Assembly (NCBI GenBank): GCA_904063045.1
Contig: CAJFCJ010000023.1
Location: forward strand, 558,001 to 622,000
Direction of reading: 5' to 3'
Origin: Dimorphilus gyrociliatus
Lineage: Eukaryota > Annelida > Polychaeta > Dinophilidae
DNA length: 64,000 nucleotides
Shown: positions 1-13,800 of the stretch, in pieces
How the letters are laid out: the number at the start of each line of letters is the position of its first letter
How positions within the stretch are numbered: position 1 is the stretch's first letter
Notes under the pieces: generated by a model
The model's input: the letters and a program-made list of their open reading frames with translations, nothing else
Database searches by the model: none
Told to the model about the DNA's origin: nothing
Made by a program: the position numbers and the translations under genes

Positions 1-3000
1 AGATTCGACACTCTTTGCAATTGATTCAACTAGTGGGGCTCTTTCAACACTTCAATCGTTAGATTACGAAGCAACCGTTCAGACTTACACCTTGGTTTTG
101 AGAGTTTCAGATAACTATGGCAATACGGGAAATCTAAATGCTCAAATTACGTTTACAATCAATGTTCAAGATGAAAATGATAATTTTCCAACTTTCGCTC
201 AAACCGTCTACACATTAAATATTGACGAATCTTTTGCTGCTAATACACTAGTTCCGTCTGGTACAATTACTGCCACGGATGCAGATAGCGGTGCCAATGC
301 TGCTTTGACGTATTCTATTTACGGCGGAACCGGTCAGACTAGTTTTGTAATAAACGCTGCTACTGGCGCAATTTCGACTGCAGCCTCTCCCGGCTTGGAT
401 CATGAAAATAGACAGATTCACGCATTATTAATTCGAGCTGTGGATGGTGGTACTCCTGCTAAAACAGGTCAAACAGTCGTTAATATTAACGTGAACGATG
501 TTAATGACAATACACCCGAATTCTTACCGAACAACCTCCAAGCATCTGTAGATGAAAATTCAGCAGCTGTTACAGACATTGTTACGGTAACAACTTTTTC
601 TTTTGGAATTTTTTCTCTTTGAACTTTTTCTAATAATTTTTCTTTGAACTATTACCAGTTAACGCTAAGAGATTTGGATTTAACTGGGATAAATATTCAA
701 CAAGCCGTTTCTATAACAACAAATCCATCATCAAGATTTCAAATATCTTATACACCTTCTGCTGTACAAACTACTTATCCAATTTTACAAACAGCCGTTA
801 GCCTTAACAGAGAAGTACAATCAACGTAATAAAGACATATATATATATATATATATTCACATAATATACACTGTATGATCAAATTAAATTTGCTACTTTT
901 ACTTTAATATAGGTATGTTGTGGTTATAGAAGCAGTAGATACCGGAACTAATCCTTCAGCTTTAACTGGAACAGTATCCGTTACCGTAACGGTCAACGAT
1001 ATTAATGATAATACACCAGTGATTACTAGTACAGGTCATACTGTGAGCGTTTACGAAAATACAACTATTGGCTCTGTTATTATTGATGTGGACGCTACCG
1101 ATAGCGATACTGGAGATAATGCTGCATTGACCTACACAATAGCTTCCGGAGATGCTTTAGGGCATTTCATGATTGACGCCGGCACAGGAATATTAAGTTT
1201 AAAGACATCGCTAAATTACGAAGCAAATATAGTACACAATCCAGTAGTTGTTGTTTCCGATAGAGGAAGCCCATCGCTTTCAGTAACTGTAACTTTAACT
1301 GTAAGCGTTGTGGATAATAACGATAACTCACCACAAATACCCTCTACTTATACATTCAATATTGCCGAAAACGCTCCAATCGATACAAGGATCGGTCAAA
1401 TAGCAGCAACGGATGCTGACTCGAATAATAATGCAGCAATTCAATACCAAATCGTCTCAACTGTCTCAGGACCAGCTGACAGTTTTCGAATAGATATCTG
1501 TAAGGGACTTTTCATAGGAAATTCTCCTAAATCTTTATCTTTAATTACGACTAACAGCAAACTGTTAAAAGGGTTTTTTTTAATGTTTAAACAGCCAGCG
1601 GTGCCATATTCACAAAAACTATCAATTTGAATAGAGAAGGAGTTAGCACCTATAAATTATTGTGCAGAGCAACTGATGGTGGAAGTCCACCGCTTCATTC
1701 CGATACAATTGTTACTATCAACTTGCTGGATGAAAATGATAATAAGCCAGTATTTACGAAAAGCAATCACAAGGTCAATCTGGTAGAGCATACGAAACCG
1801 GGAGTGTTTCTAGTACAAATAGAAGCAACCGATTATGATCAAAGTGTAAATGCTAAACTAATTTTTTATATTGATCCGTTGAATAACGTTTCAAATTCAT
1901 TTTTCGAAATTGACGCCATTTCAGGTAAGTCTATGAATATTGAAATATCTATAAAATCTATATACGTCATATATTGATCGATATATAATATGCATAATGT
2001 ATACAAACTCTATATACGTATAGTATATTTATATAGATATGTATATTTGTTTGTTTATTTATTCATTTTAATATTTGAATAACTTGAAATACTTTTAAGA
2101 TAAACGTTTCAACAGGAAATGTTACATTAAAAAAGGAAATTGATCGGGAAACCGACGGAGATCAATTCAATTTTAAAGTTTACGCTAAAGATTCTGGTCT
2201 TTCGCCTCTTTTCAATTGGGTTTGGGTTACTGTTAATATTGTCGATATCAATGACCATACACCGACCTTTAGTGCCGCAAATTACTCAACTGAAGTTGCT
2301 TATAATGAAGCGTCAAATTATACGATTCTCCAGTTGACCGTTACCGACAAGGATAAGGGTTTCAATTCCGACTTGGTCTTTACTCAAAATGGAGCAAAAA
2401 ATATATTCAATATGGATATTAAAAAGGGAAAATTTTCCCTAGTCTCTGGAGTAACCTTACCAATTTCAACCAAATACACTTTTAGTGTAGACGTTACCGA
2501 TTTGGGTACTCCTAAGAGAGGATCTCAAACCTACGTAAGAATTGATTCATTCAATCCAGATTCGGTTATAGTGAGAATCGAATTGAATCTTGAAGTTGAC
2601 GAATATAAATCGAAAAGAGCAGGTCTGATTAATGAATTGACAACGGCTTGTAAGACCAAATACCCTACTTGCCAAGTAAAACATTGGAAATATTCAAAGA
2701 GAAGAGCCCAAAATATACTATTAAGTAATAGAAGAAGGCTATTGCAAGTAACGACAACAAATCTAGAGTAATAAATAATAGAATATGACCATTATTCATG
2801 ATGAAGAAAAACTCTTTATCTTTTCAGATTGGAATATATCAACGAATATATTTATGCAGTACTAGACGATGGTACAGGGTCCAATGATGCCAAAAAAATA
2901 TTAGCCAAAAATGAATTATTAAGTATGTTTAGAAGCAATGCTAATACAGGAACTCCGTCTACTTTAATTCAAGGTTTAATAATCTCTTTATTTCCTCTCT

Positions 3001-4020
3001 CCTCCTCTCTTCCTTCATAACCTATAAATAATAGAGAAGGAGAGATTAGTTTATAAAAGATAAACTCATCTAAACTTCCGATTGTATACAGGGTCTAATT
3101 TCGATACTTATAAAATCAACGCGGTCCATCCGTACAAGGAAGATTCAACTACTACACCCTGGATTGAAACAACTACTGGAATTGCGGTTGTTGCAACTTG
3201 TGCGGGAGTTGGCCTCATACTTATTATTGCCCTTATCGTATTCCTCATTTACTGGTGTTGCATTCGAGAGAGGTTTTTACTTTAACTATTCAATTGATAT
3301 ATCTTATAAACTAATGATTTTTCCCCCTCGTAAAAGGCTTTTTATACCAGAAAACCGCCCTGTTACAGCTGTAAGGCGTCCTAAACCTAAAACGAATATG
3401 TTTCGCGGTAAGTGGAAACCATTACATAACTGGATATTAAAAAATAGAACCAATAACAATTAACCCGTCTATCATTATACTTAACTAATCAATAGAAAAT
3501 GGACGACCAACAACACCAATAGTAGTGGTTCCTGCGAAGGTAAACACGATAACAGTATTGTTATTTTATTACGTAATATATAATGGGTTTTTTTAAATTG
3601 TAATTGTTATCTTAAAGGACAACAACGGAAAGAAATCTATACCTCCTACAGACACTTCGTTTGAAAAGGTATAATAGATTCTTATCAGTCCTTCTTTAAT
3701 GATTACAAAATTTCTATTTTCCTCCTTTAAAGTCAAAAGCAACGAATGAAATATATTCGAAATCCTCGTGGGGAAACAGAGGTTCGAGATCAATAACACC
3801 AGTTTTAACCCCAGAAGCAAATTATGATAAACAGGCCGTGGATCCAAGTAATAAATAACTGAATATCGAACATAGATATACATTTTTTCTATTGATATCT
3901 TCTCTTTTTCTTTAACTAGCAACTGGAAAAATGTACGAATATAATTCAAAGACAGGAGAGAGACGATGGCTTCAAGATCGGGATGGAAATTCAGTAATGA
4001 AGAAAGGAATGAACTTTTAA
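1..4020 (+). CDS. Large cadherin, 3' part (5' end outside the window)
   Basis: Calcium-dependent adhesion protein of the cell surface. The frame is open from base 2, so the gene starts before the window. Exons joined in phase: 1-586, 659-825, 913-1499, 1595-1924, 2116-2767, 2828-2973, 3092-3272, 3337-3407, 3496-3539, 3618-3668, 3733-3847, 3920-4020. The ectodomain shows repeated cadherin linkers DENDN, DVNDN, DINDN, DNNDN, DENDN and DINDH, plus DxD and LDYE/LNRE motifs, giving six or more EC repeats. A membrane-proximal part of about 150 residues follows without cadherin motifs. Next comes one hydrophobic helix (about 3183-3260, rich in V, L and I) ending in WCCIRER. The cytoplasmic tail is about 130 residues, basic then Ser/Pro-rich, and ends with YEYNSKTGERRWL near the TAA stop. 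Large cadherins such as CDH23, PCDH15 or Fat are possible relatives; I cannot name the orthologue. All exon phases agree. Confidence 0.92.
837..856. repeat. (TA)n microsatellite in a cadherin intron
   Basis: Short uninterrupted TA run inside the intron 826-912. Confidence 0.8.
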
Positions 4021-7000
4021 ATATCTGCAATAAGATATATAGAAAAAAGTGATTAACAAACAAGCAAACATGAATTCTTTCCACACGAAAAGAATACCAA
4101 AAAAGATAACTTGAATACTGTTAAACAGCATTTCTATTAGTTGTTTTTTGTTTAATTTCTATGTTCTACCTTATGGCTCTCTCTCTCTCTCCCTCTCTCT
4201 GTTTTTTTTTGTATTTGTTTATCAGCCTACATGGAATCTCTCTTCAGATACTCAACTTGAAAAGCATATTTATTTTACGACCGTAAAAGATAAAAAAAAT
4301 TATAATGCTATTATTATTTCGTACGAATAAAAAAGTCTATGGTGTGCCGTGTTCAAAGGAAAAAAAAAACAGGGAAAGTTTTGATAATTATCTATATTGA
4401 AGCTTGATTGAACCGTGTTATGAACAGTTTACACATCAATCTCTATTTAATAATAGCTCACTTCTATCTTTCTTCTTTTAATTGTGAAAACAAATAATGT
4501 ATACATCTCTTAAATTGTCGGAAACTAGAATAAGGAAATTGTTAAGTGTTATTGTACGAATTTTAATTGAAATAAGATTAATGGATTGATTACAAATGGT
4601 CAATTTAGAGTTATAAATATAGAGTAAGTGTAGGAGAAGGAGGACGACGAAGGGAAAGAACTAATTTATATAATTTATCTTTTGTAAAGAAATATAATAG
4701 ATATTTCTATTAATGATATTCGATCAAATAGCCAAAGTGTCATTATTAATGATATAGTTTTTCTTGATAATTATAGTTATAGTACAAGTAAACCAATGTA
4801 AACATTTCATATCGTCACTATGTGCAGTATTATAAAATTCTGTACCGAGAAAAAAAATACGACAACTGGAAAAGTCTGGCCTAAATCATTAAAGGCCTAT
4901 GTCAGACAGTAATTAGTCAATCAAACTTTGGCTATAATATTCGTTTTACCAATATTAATATTAACAAACAGTCTACAAACATAAAGTATTGCATAAAATG
5001 AGACTCTTACGAGAAGTAGACATTACTTTTATCTACTAGCTCGTTATATATTTTTCCATTCACGTTTTACCAGTTTTTTCTCATTGTTCTTTATATACGG
5101 TAATCCCTTATCCGCAATTCCTTCCCTTTCTCTCTTTTAATAGACATTCTTGTGTCTGTTTGCTAATAAATTTCATTTGTCGTATGCAGGATCTTACCTC
5201 TTTACTTTATCCTTCCTTTTTTCTACATATCCCTTTTAACCTATTTTTACAGTTTTTGTTCCAATTCTTCTTCTGTTTAGTGGTTATCAATTTGCAATTA
5301 TCTTATCGAATGGAAAAGCTATCTAAATGTCAACAACTAGAAGCAGATAAACGTTAGGTCGGTTCTTCTTCCCCTTAACTTCTTGAATAGCATATTTCAC
5401 TCTGGTGAGATGTAAACAAGTCAACAAAAATTATCATGAAATAGCAAAGCGAGTTATGATGGAGGAGAGAATGAATTAATACTATTTATAAGTATTACTA
5501 AGTGAATGAGAGTTTTTTCTCCAAGTTATCCTCCAACTAATAAACATCCAGGTAATGTTAAAATAATGTATTATGCGAGCGTGTGAGCGGGGTGAGCGTG
5601 ATCGTACGGCTAGCTGGCAGTAAGAGAGTTTTCATCTATTCTAAATTCATTTAATTTAACGAAAAACATCTAGTTATCAATCTAGATGATTCTCTTCTCT
5701 AGCCGACAAGAAGTGAGATATGATTCTTCATTCTAAGTGAATTCGTTGAAATTTATCTTCATCCGTCTGTCTACTTAAGAGATAAAATTTCATAGAAATT
5801 TCACGATCAACACATTTCTTACAATTTAAAGAGGAAAACAAAATCTGAACTAATTAAGATAAATGTAAAAATTGAAACAATATGTTTAGCTTATTTACTT
5901 GTTTATTCTATTCTATTTTTTTTGTATACACTTATATATTATTTATAAACAACTGCTGAACTAGTTTTAAACCATTAGAAAAAGATTTCTATTCCTTTTA
6001 TCAGTATTAATACAGTATTTATCATCTCTGAATAAAGGAGATAGGCAGACAGATAGACAAAGGAAGAGAACAAAATGCGAAGAAAAAAGAATTTTCTTTC
6101 CTACCTTCCTATTTTCTCTTCCAGTTTTCTGGTCTTTTCTAACCCTACTAAATGAGGTTAACCGAAAAGTCTCTAATGCATAAGGAATTATGCGTTTTAC
6201 GTGTTGTCTTAAAAAGGAGAAAATTGCTTTTCTACGAATTTCTCTACTTTTCTTTTAAAATAAAGTGTAAGAGAAGAAAGTGTTTTGATAAGATTTCCAA
6301 CCAAGATTAAGAAGATCGTATAGTCTTTTGTACCCTACGAAGAAGAATGAGGATAGAGAAAAGGGAGAAGATGGAGAAACTTTCCAAGAAAAGCGAATAA
6401 CCTCTTCATTAATAATATACAGAATTTCAATATGATCATTATAGACGTAATAGTTAAGTGGTTGATTATGCATCGCTTGTTCGTTGAATAACTTTCCTTC
6501 AGATTACTTAATATGAAAATACAACTAATGAGAAAGTAAGCAGTTCCTTTCCTATTATGTAATATTCAGGTTGGAAATTTGATAAGACGTCGGTCACCAG
6601 TTCAATTAGAGGGCTTTTATTTCCCTTAAATAAGTCATATAACCTTTAATATTTTTCTCTATTTCTCTTTCATTTCACCCTGGTTTTTTCTTTTTTCTTT
6701 CCTACGTTGTTTATTCGATAGAACGAAAAACAACTAGATGAGCTCGGTAAGACCTCCGACGTGAAGAATCCTATACTCGTTGTCTAACAACATTCGTGCG
6801 GTTGCAATTATTTTCTAATAAACTATCTGTTGACACTCGAAGATTCCATTTATTCAATACGAGACTTTTTAGCTGCAACTAAGCGTTTACGACTGGAATG
6901 CTTTTCTACAAGTAACCTTATAAATGATGAAAATCGGTCTAGACGTCACTTCTAAGCGAACGAAAAATGAAAAGGTAAGTATATAAAAAATACTAAAGAA

Positions 7001-7877
7001 TAAGACAGAAGTAAACCAACCAAAACTATACATTTTCTAATAGATTTTCTTTATAAATTTAATAAAGGAGATATTCCATTTTCTCCCTTTTGTATTGTCG
7101 AAACCTCTTTAATATCCTTCTCCTAGAAAGTAAGTAGTCTCTTATTGTATAATTTTATAAAATCTAAAAAAAAACCCCTTTTCATGGGCCGAATTATGAA
7201 TTTACTACTCTTTTTTTATCTATGCAATCTACTTGTTTTTTCTTTTTTGTCCCTCTTCTTTTCTTATTATTATTGGCCGTATTATTAATATATGTAATAA
7301 TTGTAGTAATTGTAAGAAAGGGAAAGGGTTTCGTCGAGTGGAAATCTTCCATGTCTTCATTTTATAATAGATTATTATTACCTTTTTAAGTTTACCGCCA
7401 GATGGCAGCTTTCGGTTTGCTAAGTGGGATAGGGAAGGTTTATACCAAAATGCAATTAATATATTATTACAAAAATTAGTGTATAATATATTGAATAAAT
7501 AGCTTCTCTAGGCTAATACTTGAAGGATAATGTCTGTTGACACTCTCGTTTCTATAGTTACTGTATTCCTCTTTTAGCATCTCATTGCTGTAAAAAAAAA
7601 TATAGGATTTTCATTACTTCTTGAAGGTAATTAACTTACGAACACCAATCGGACTGGAAATATGTCTTACCAATAGGGCTTATGGGATAGCCTGTCCAGG
7701 GAATTGGCCAGTAGCATATTCCGAATAAAATCTGGTCCCGCCAGATGGTGCTCCGGTTCAAGAGAAATATCTTCCTCTTCCAATAGGCCACGAGCAGGCC
7801 GAGTTGACAGAACGTGCCTCGGAAGATTTCTCACAATATATTATCAATACTATCTTTTTGCTAATTAGCAACTAATT
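4021..7877. other. Intergenic region between cadherin and PDZRN-like gene
   Basis: No convincing coding exon on either strand; the few open frames are short and low-complexity. It holds the cadherin 3' UTR, a CT-rich microsatellite at about 4172-4201, and the upstream region of the PDZRN-like gene. Two CTCF-like matches of the form CCGCCAGATGG lie at 7395-7410 and 7737-7753, within 500 bases of the start codon. Confidence 0.6.
4326..4331 (+). terminator. Candidate poly(A) signal of the cadherin gene
   Basis: AATAAA about 305 bases after the cadherin stop codon and the only exact match soon after it. A poly-A stretch and T/G-rich sequence follow. Position is plausible but unproven. Confidence 0.4.
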
Positions 7878-10800
7878 ATGGGATTGCTTAACGATATCTG
7901 CTTGATTTGTTCGAATGTTTCGGAAATATCTGTTAGGACTCCGTGCGGAAGAAAGTTCTGCAAAAGTTGCTTGTTACCATACGTCGCAAGGAAATTTTCT
8001 TGCCCAAATCGTTGCTGCCGGATAAAGCTGTCGGATCTAGAACAGTTGAAGATCCCCAAGGAAAAAGAAGTCGTTAAAGTCAGATGCAAATATTCATCTT
8101 TTGGCTGTCCTGCTGCTGTTCCACTCAGAGAAATGGATAGTCATGTGATTGACTGTAAATTCCGAACGGTGAAATGCGATTGCGGTCGAACAATGACCGC
8201 TTCGCAGTTGGATGATCATTGGAAAATTTGCAGATGGAACTTGTGCGGAAAGTGTCATCAGTCTGTGCCAAAAGATTCCAACGGCAATTTTGAGCACGAC
8301 TGCGTAGAAAGTTTGAAAAAGAAATTGGAAGAGTTCCAATTAGATTTAAAAGCTTCTCAGGTGATAGAAATTTAAATATTTCATTAGTACGTTTCAAAAT
8401 GTAACGAAAAATGCCTAATTAGTCTTGTTTTTTTGTCAAAATGAGCAGCTACAATAGGGAATTTATTCCATATATCTTCATGGATTTTTATCAATTTCGT
8501 ACAATATTTGAGACGCATTTCCGATAGTATCGTTCGTTCATTTAGAAAGAGGAATGAGGGTGAGGGGGCGGTGAAGAAAACGATAAAGAGACAGAAACAG
8601 AAAGATGTGGGGCAGGGTTGAAGGACACGGATGAAAAATAGTAAATGAGAGTGCAAAGTCATTTTGACCTTGAGACATTTTATAAACTTGCTTCTAAAAT
8701 GTGAATTATTCGCTTCAATAATTCCAATTAAATTAATTAACTACTTCTATACAATTCTTTTTTAATCTGTAGCTTTATTTTATCTTTTTTCTTTAAAAAA
8801 AAAACTCTACCAAGGTTTTTTTTTCTAGTTTTTAATTTAAGTAAAAGCACACACTTTTCGTTAATTGAACAAGAATGATGCAAAATTGGTATAAATTTAA
8901 CTAATAACATAGCTCTAGATCGGGAATAATTCACGACTAGTAGCGTGTTTGGTTTTGTTTTTAAGTGTATAGCGTTACACTATGTTTTTATACAAATATT
9001 AATAAAGTAGTCTTCAAGATAAAGTACTAAATATACGAAATATTTTGTATAATAATATTAAAGGTGCGTAAGATAAGCATACCTATTCTGTGCATAATAT
9101 ATAGTATATGAACATATGATAGATGAGAGAGATAGGGGGGAGTAGGATGAGGAGGCAGGGAAAGGAAGTGAAAGAATTGTATTCGTATAAAAGTACAGTA
9201 TATAAACACTATATATGAATTATATACAACTATATATGTTTAGAAACTATATAGATATATTTATTTATTTATTAAGAACATAGCCAGAAGGGGAAAATGA
9301 AGATAATATTAGTATAGATATAAATTCTCTATTCGCTCTTTTATATTCTTTTTTATATTAAAAATATGTGTCTATTTCGTTACATTTGGCTCTTTGATTA
9401 AAATTTTGCAGCTCTTCCCCGCTTTAGATCACAAAAAATTATATATGACGTGTCTTTTTTTTATGTTTCCAACTGCAATACAACTGGAAGTAAATTATTA
9501 GAAATTAGGTTCTTCCGTTGTTTTACCAATGAATGGCAGGAAATTAGCTGAAATATTCTACAGATTCCCCCTTTCCCCCTCTCTTTCTCCCCTCTCTCTT
9601 TATAATAAACCATAAAAATAATAGTCTCTCTCTTTCTCTCTCTCTCTCTATGCAGAAAAAAGAAAAATCCTTAGTGGAAAAGATGTCAAAAATGCATGAT
9701 GAAGAAGTGCTATTAGTGAAAAATTTTGCCTCAAAAATTCGCAAGTATCGAACCTTACTAATTGGATTAAGGGCTAGAAAACTCGGACGGGAGGTAGGTC
9801 GATAAGTGGTTTCCTTTTACTCTCCTTTTCCCTTACAAATAAGCGAAACAATTCACAAAAACCATAAATAATAACAGTAATAATAATAATAACAATAATA
9901 ATATAGAATTGCCGTTTACTTGATGCATTTCATTATGATCTCAAAGCGATAGTATTGATCGTCTAGACGGAAGTTAATGAATATTAATTAGTTCAACACT
10001 TTTCTGCAGGGTAACAACGTTAACCGAAGAGAGGAAGTTGTTGAGGTATGTAAATGAAACATAGATTAGACTGAAGAAGTCACATGTCAGTTTTATGCAA
10101 ATGTTTTTTGTGTTTGGGAAAGGGGAAAGTAGGAATTTGGAAAGGGAAAGTGAAGAAAACATAGTTAGTTTGTCCGTTTCTGGTAGATTTACTTTTCTTG
10201 TAGAAAATGGAAGCAAACTATATTAAGAATTTATAAATTTTGGGGTTAGATATTCGACGCTTGGGCTTTAACCATAAGTCAAAATGCAAATCGAGGAATC
10301 TAGAATTGGATTCCTTTGCTTACAAGTGAGAATCATAGGGCGATTAAAGTAAATTGTATGTGTAATCTATGTATTTGTTTATCAGTGGAAAAAAAGTCAG
10401 AGTATATGCATATATATTAGTAAATACTATTATTGTTCCAAAGTAAGAAAATGACCAATTGTTCTATAGAATTCCTTTAAAGAATAGCTAGAAAATTATA
10501 TTCTACTAATAATAATTGCTAGTACTCTTTAAAGTAAATTAAATTTATACAAACAATATGCAAATCACGGACCTTTGTGTTTACTGTATCGAGTTACTGA
10601 CGACGTTGAACATCGTAACAACTTTATTGTTGATAAATCAGCGTAAAAAAAATCCAACATATAATCCGTATCAGTATAGTCTTATACAGAATATACAATG
10701 TAATACTCGACATTCCGCTTATGTAAATTATATGCAAATTAGGAAATCACATGCAAATTAAGATGAATTGGCGCGATGCAGCGTAAAACGAACGTCGTAA

Positions 10801-13800
10801 TTCCCGAAGAGAACATCGAGTGTATTCAGATTACGCTAATCCCCAAGAGATAATCGCTTCTAAATCCAAAGTCACGTGGTGTCAGCAGCTTTTACTGCTA
10901 CCGAAAATTGACAGGGCTTAAATGTTTAGCTACTCTAATCCGATTTTGAATAAGATCACGTGATGAAACAAACTAATTTTGCGTTAGTAAGAGAGAAAGT
11001 GCCCTCTCCGACTTTCCAAAAAGTACAAACGATCAATTCTAGCGGAGAGAAGAAACACAAGAAAACGAAAATGCCTTCTGGTTCTTTTAATGAGAAATGC
11101 TGTAAAAACTTCCCATGTTGCCTAGTCTTCGAGTAGAAAGGCAAACAAAAAAATAAACAAGTATTTGCCAAGTAAGCCAAAAGCTGGAGATAAATTAATC
11201 ACGTGACAACTGACAAACTACTCGCCTTCCAGTTCAACAAGTCAAACGTTTCATTCTAAACGGAACTAAATGTCAATAAGAGTTTCTTATACGATCTACC
11301 CTTACATGAAATATCTCTTTCCAGCTTTCTTCTCTTTCTTCCTTCCTCCAAATGCATTATAGTGCGTTGTTCGGTCAACAAATGGCCCCAAAAATTAAAT
11401 TTGCATAAATAAAACTCTCTTTCCAGACTTATTCTAGTCACGTGACGTAATTAAGGCAAACAAAGAGATACTCAACCTTTTAAGAGCTCTAATCCGCTCT
11501 TGAACAAGCGGTCATTCGGTCAAATGATGCTGGAAATAAGAGACTTGGAGAGAGAAATTAGCGATTATTTCTCTACTTACTAATGAATGTTGTGCAATTC
11601 ACTATAATTTCAAACAAGGAGAGTTCGATAAAACTTTCCAATTAACTAATTAATTGGATAAGTTCCTACCAAAACCATCAGTTATTGCGTTGCCCACTAA
11701 AAATACGACAAACAAATCACGGATAAATGTATATAACGAGTCATTGACGTCTTTAATGATCTTTTCTTGACTCGATTCTCATGTGAATTTAACAAACTGA
11801 CAAACTCAGCTGCCTGCAAAAACATAACCTATAAAAAGATACAAAGTTAACTTTATCATCTTTTTAAATACAATAGACTTAGCGAAAAGGAAAATAGAAT
11901 AAATCAACCAAAAAATAAAACACACTTAACAACAAACAACCAAGCTAAAACCTGCTTAATAAAATATTTAGTTACTGTTTTAAAAGCGGAATGAGATGAT
12001 ACGACAATTTTTTTTTTGCAACCAATCAAGAGAATCACGTGATTTGTTAAGTTTGTAGTTATTGTAAACAAGTCACGTAGAAGTATTTGACAACGTTGAC
12101 GACCGTAATCTAATCTTGAATGCAGTCATATGACAAACTGACAGAGTTAGTTTTTGGTTTTTTCTCTCATTAGACTAATTAATAAGAAAAGAAGAGAGGA
12201 AAAGAAACAAAAGATAAAGATGAATATTATAATAGTTTAATTAAATTATTGAAGAGATGATATCCGTAGAGTAAATGTATAATAATTTATAATAAATAGT
12301 TCATAATGATGTATACAACACTACTGTAAATATCCGTTCCTACGTATTACATATCTATATAATATATCCTCAGTCTACACCTATACATAACTATATACTC
12401 TATCTATATGTATTCTCTACTGAACAACTGTTTTAACAGTATTGCATAGACAAATACACTCGTACACAGTTGGCCAGTATTTTCTTTTTCTTTTTCTTTT
12501 TACTTTGTACGATGTAAACTAAGTTTGTTAATTATATACTTTACAAGTTTCGCAGTTCGATAGGCCTATCTATATATTTTACTTATTAGAGAAGTAGACT
12601 TATGCGTTTGAGTTAATGATGTTTGAATGAATTTATTTATTAAAATACTATAAATCTACTGAGATCGTCGTTTCCTCTTTTTTTTACCGTATATAAAAAA
12701 AATTAAGAATAATGAGACAAACTATAAAACCAATTTCTCAAAAAGCTTCCCACGTGATGTATTTTAGTGCAATTAACTCAAACAAAAACTGGCTTACTCC
12801 TCTATCAGCTGACAAGCTCGACAAACTCGACAAGGCGTCGATTAGGCGTCACTCAGGGCACCTGCGTAAATTTTTCACCCGACGACAAAAAACACCAATT
12901 TGCTACTCGCATCACGTTCGGTGCGAATATCAGGCGATTCCTGCAGCGCCGTTGTTTGTCATGCGAAAACCGTCTACAACAATTTCCTGCTTCTGCTCCT
13001 TAGCGGTTTCGGACCTTTCCCATTAATGGATGGTTGTCTTATTAAATTTACCGGCCTACTTGAGGCATTAATTACAAAAGAAATAGTCTTCATATTGACA
13101 AAATCGACAGATGGCGCAGTAGAACAGTTTAAAGCCATCTCTAAAGAGAATAAACTCCAGAAATAAGATTAGCTAGATAGGATTTAGGGAAAAGAAACGG
13201 AAAAACGAGGAAGAGTAGTCATTTTCTTCCTTTCTCCTTTATGATTCATTTGGCGGCAGAGAAGAAGAAAGAGAGGGGAAAAGGCACGCGAAAAAGAGAA
13301 GGTTATCGACAGAAATATGCAAATGACTATTATGCAAATACTCGCTAAGATCTCTATTGGTTCCATTTAAAAAGAAAATACTCGGCGGGAGATGGCGTTA
13401 GCGCAACCTTAGATGTCGGTAATGTTCAAAGCGAATTTTGCATCACGAAACGTAATTACTACAATAAACTCCTTGTAATAAAGTAAAGGGGAATTTTTAT
13501 GTGGATTATCTCGTCTATAAGTAGAAAGAACTTCAAAAGGATTCTTTGAACGACAACTTATTACTTTTTGCCTCAAATTCAATGAAGACTAGGCAAAAGA
13601 GGAGAATGAGAGGATAAAAAAAAAATTGAATTCTTAATTTTTCTACAGAAATTAATGAATCGTCTCTCTGTACATTCACTAATTCGCAATGAATATTCAT
13701 GAGCGTGTCACAACTATCAAAAACATCTATATGGCAACCACATATCTAGAAATTCCCTAGAAACACGATTATCCATCTCCGCTGACTCTTAAGTAATACT

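Noticed and set aside
12712-13166. Three overlapping + open frames as a gene
   Set aside because: All three frames are open at once, no domain is recognised and no splice partners fit. GC-richer noncoding DNA explains it better.
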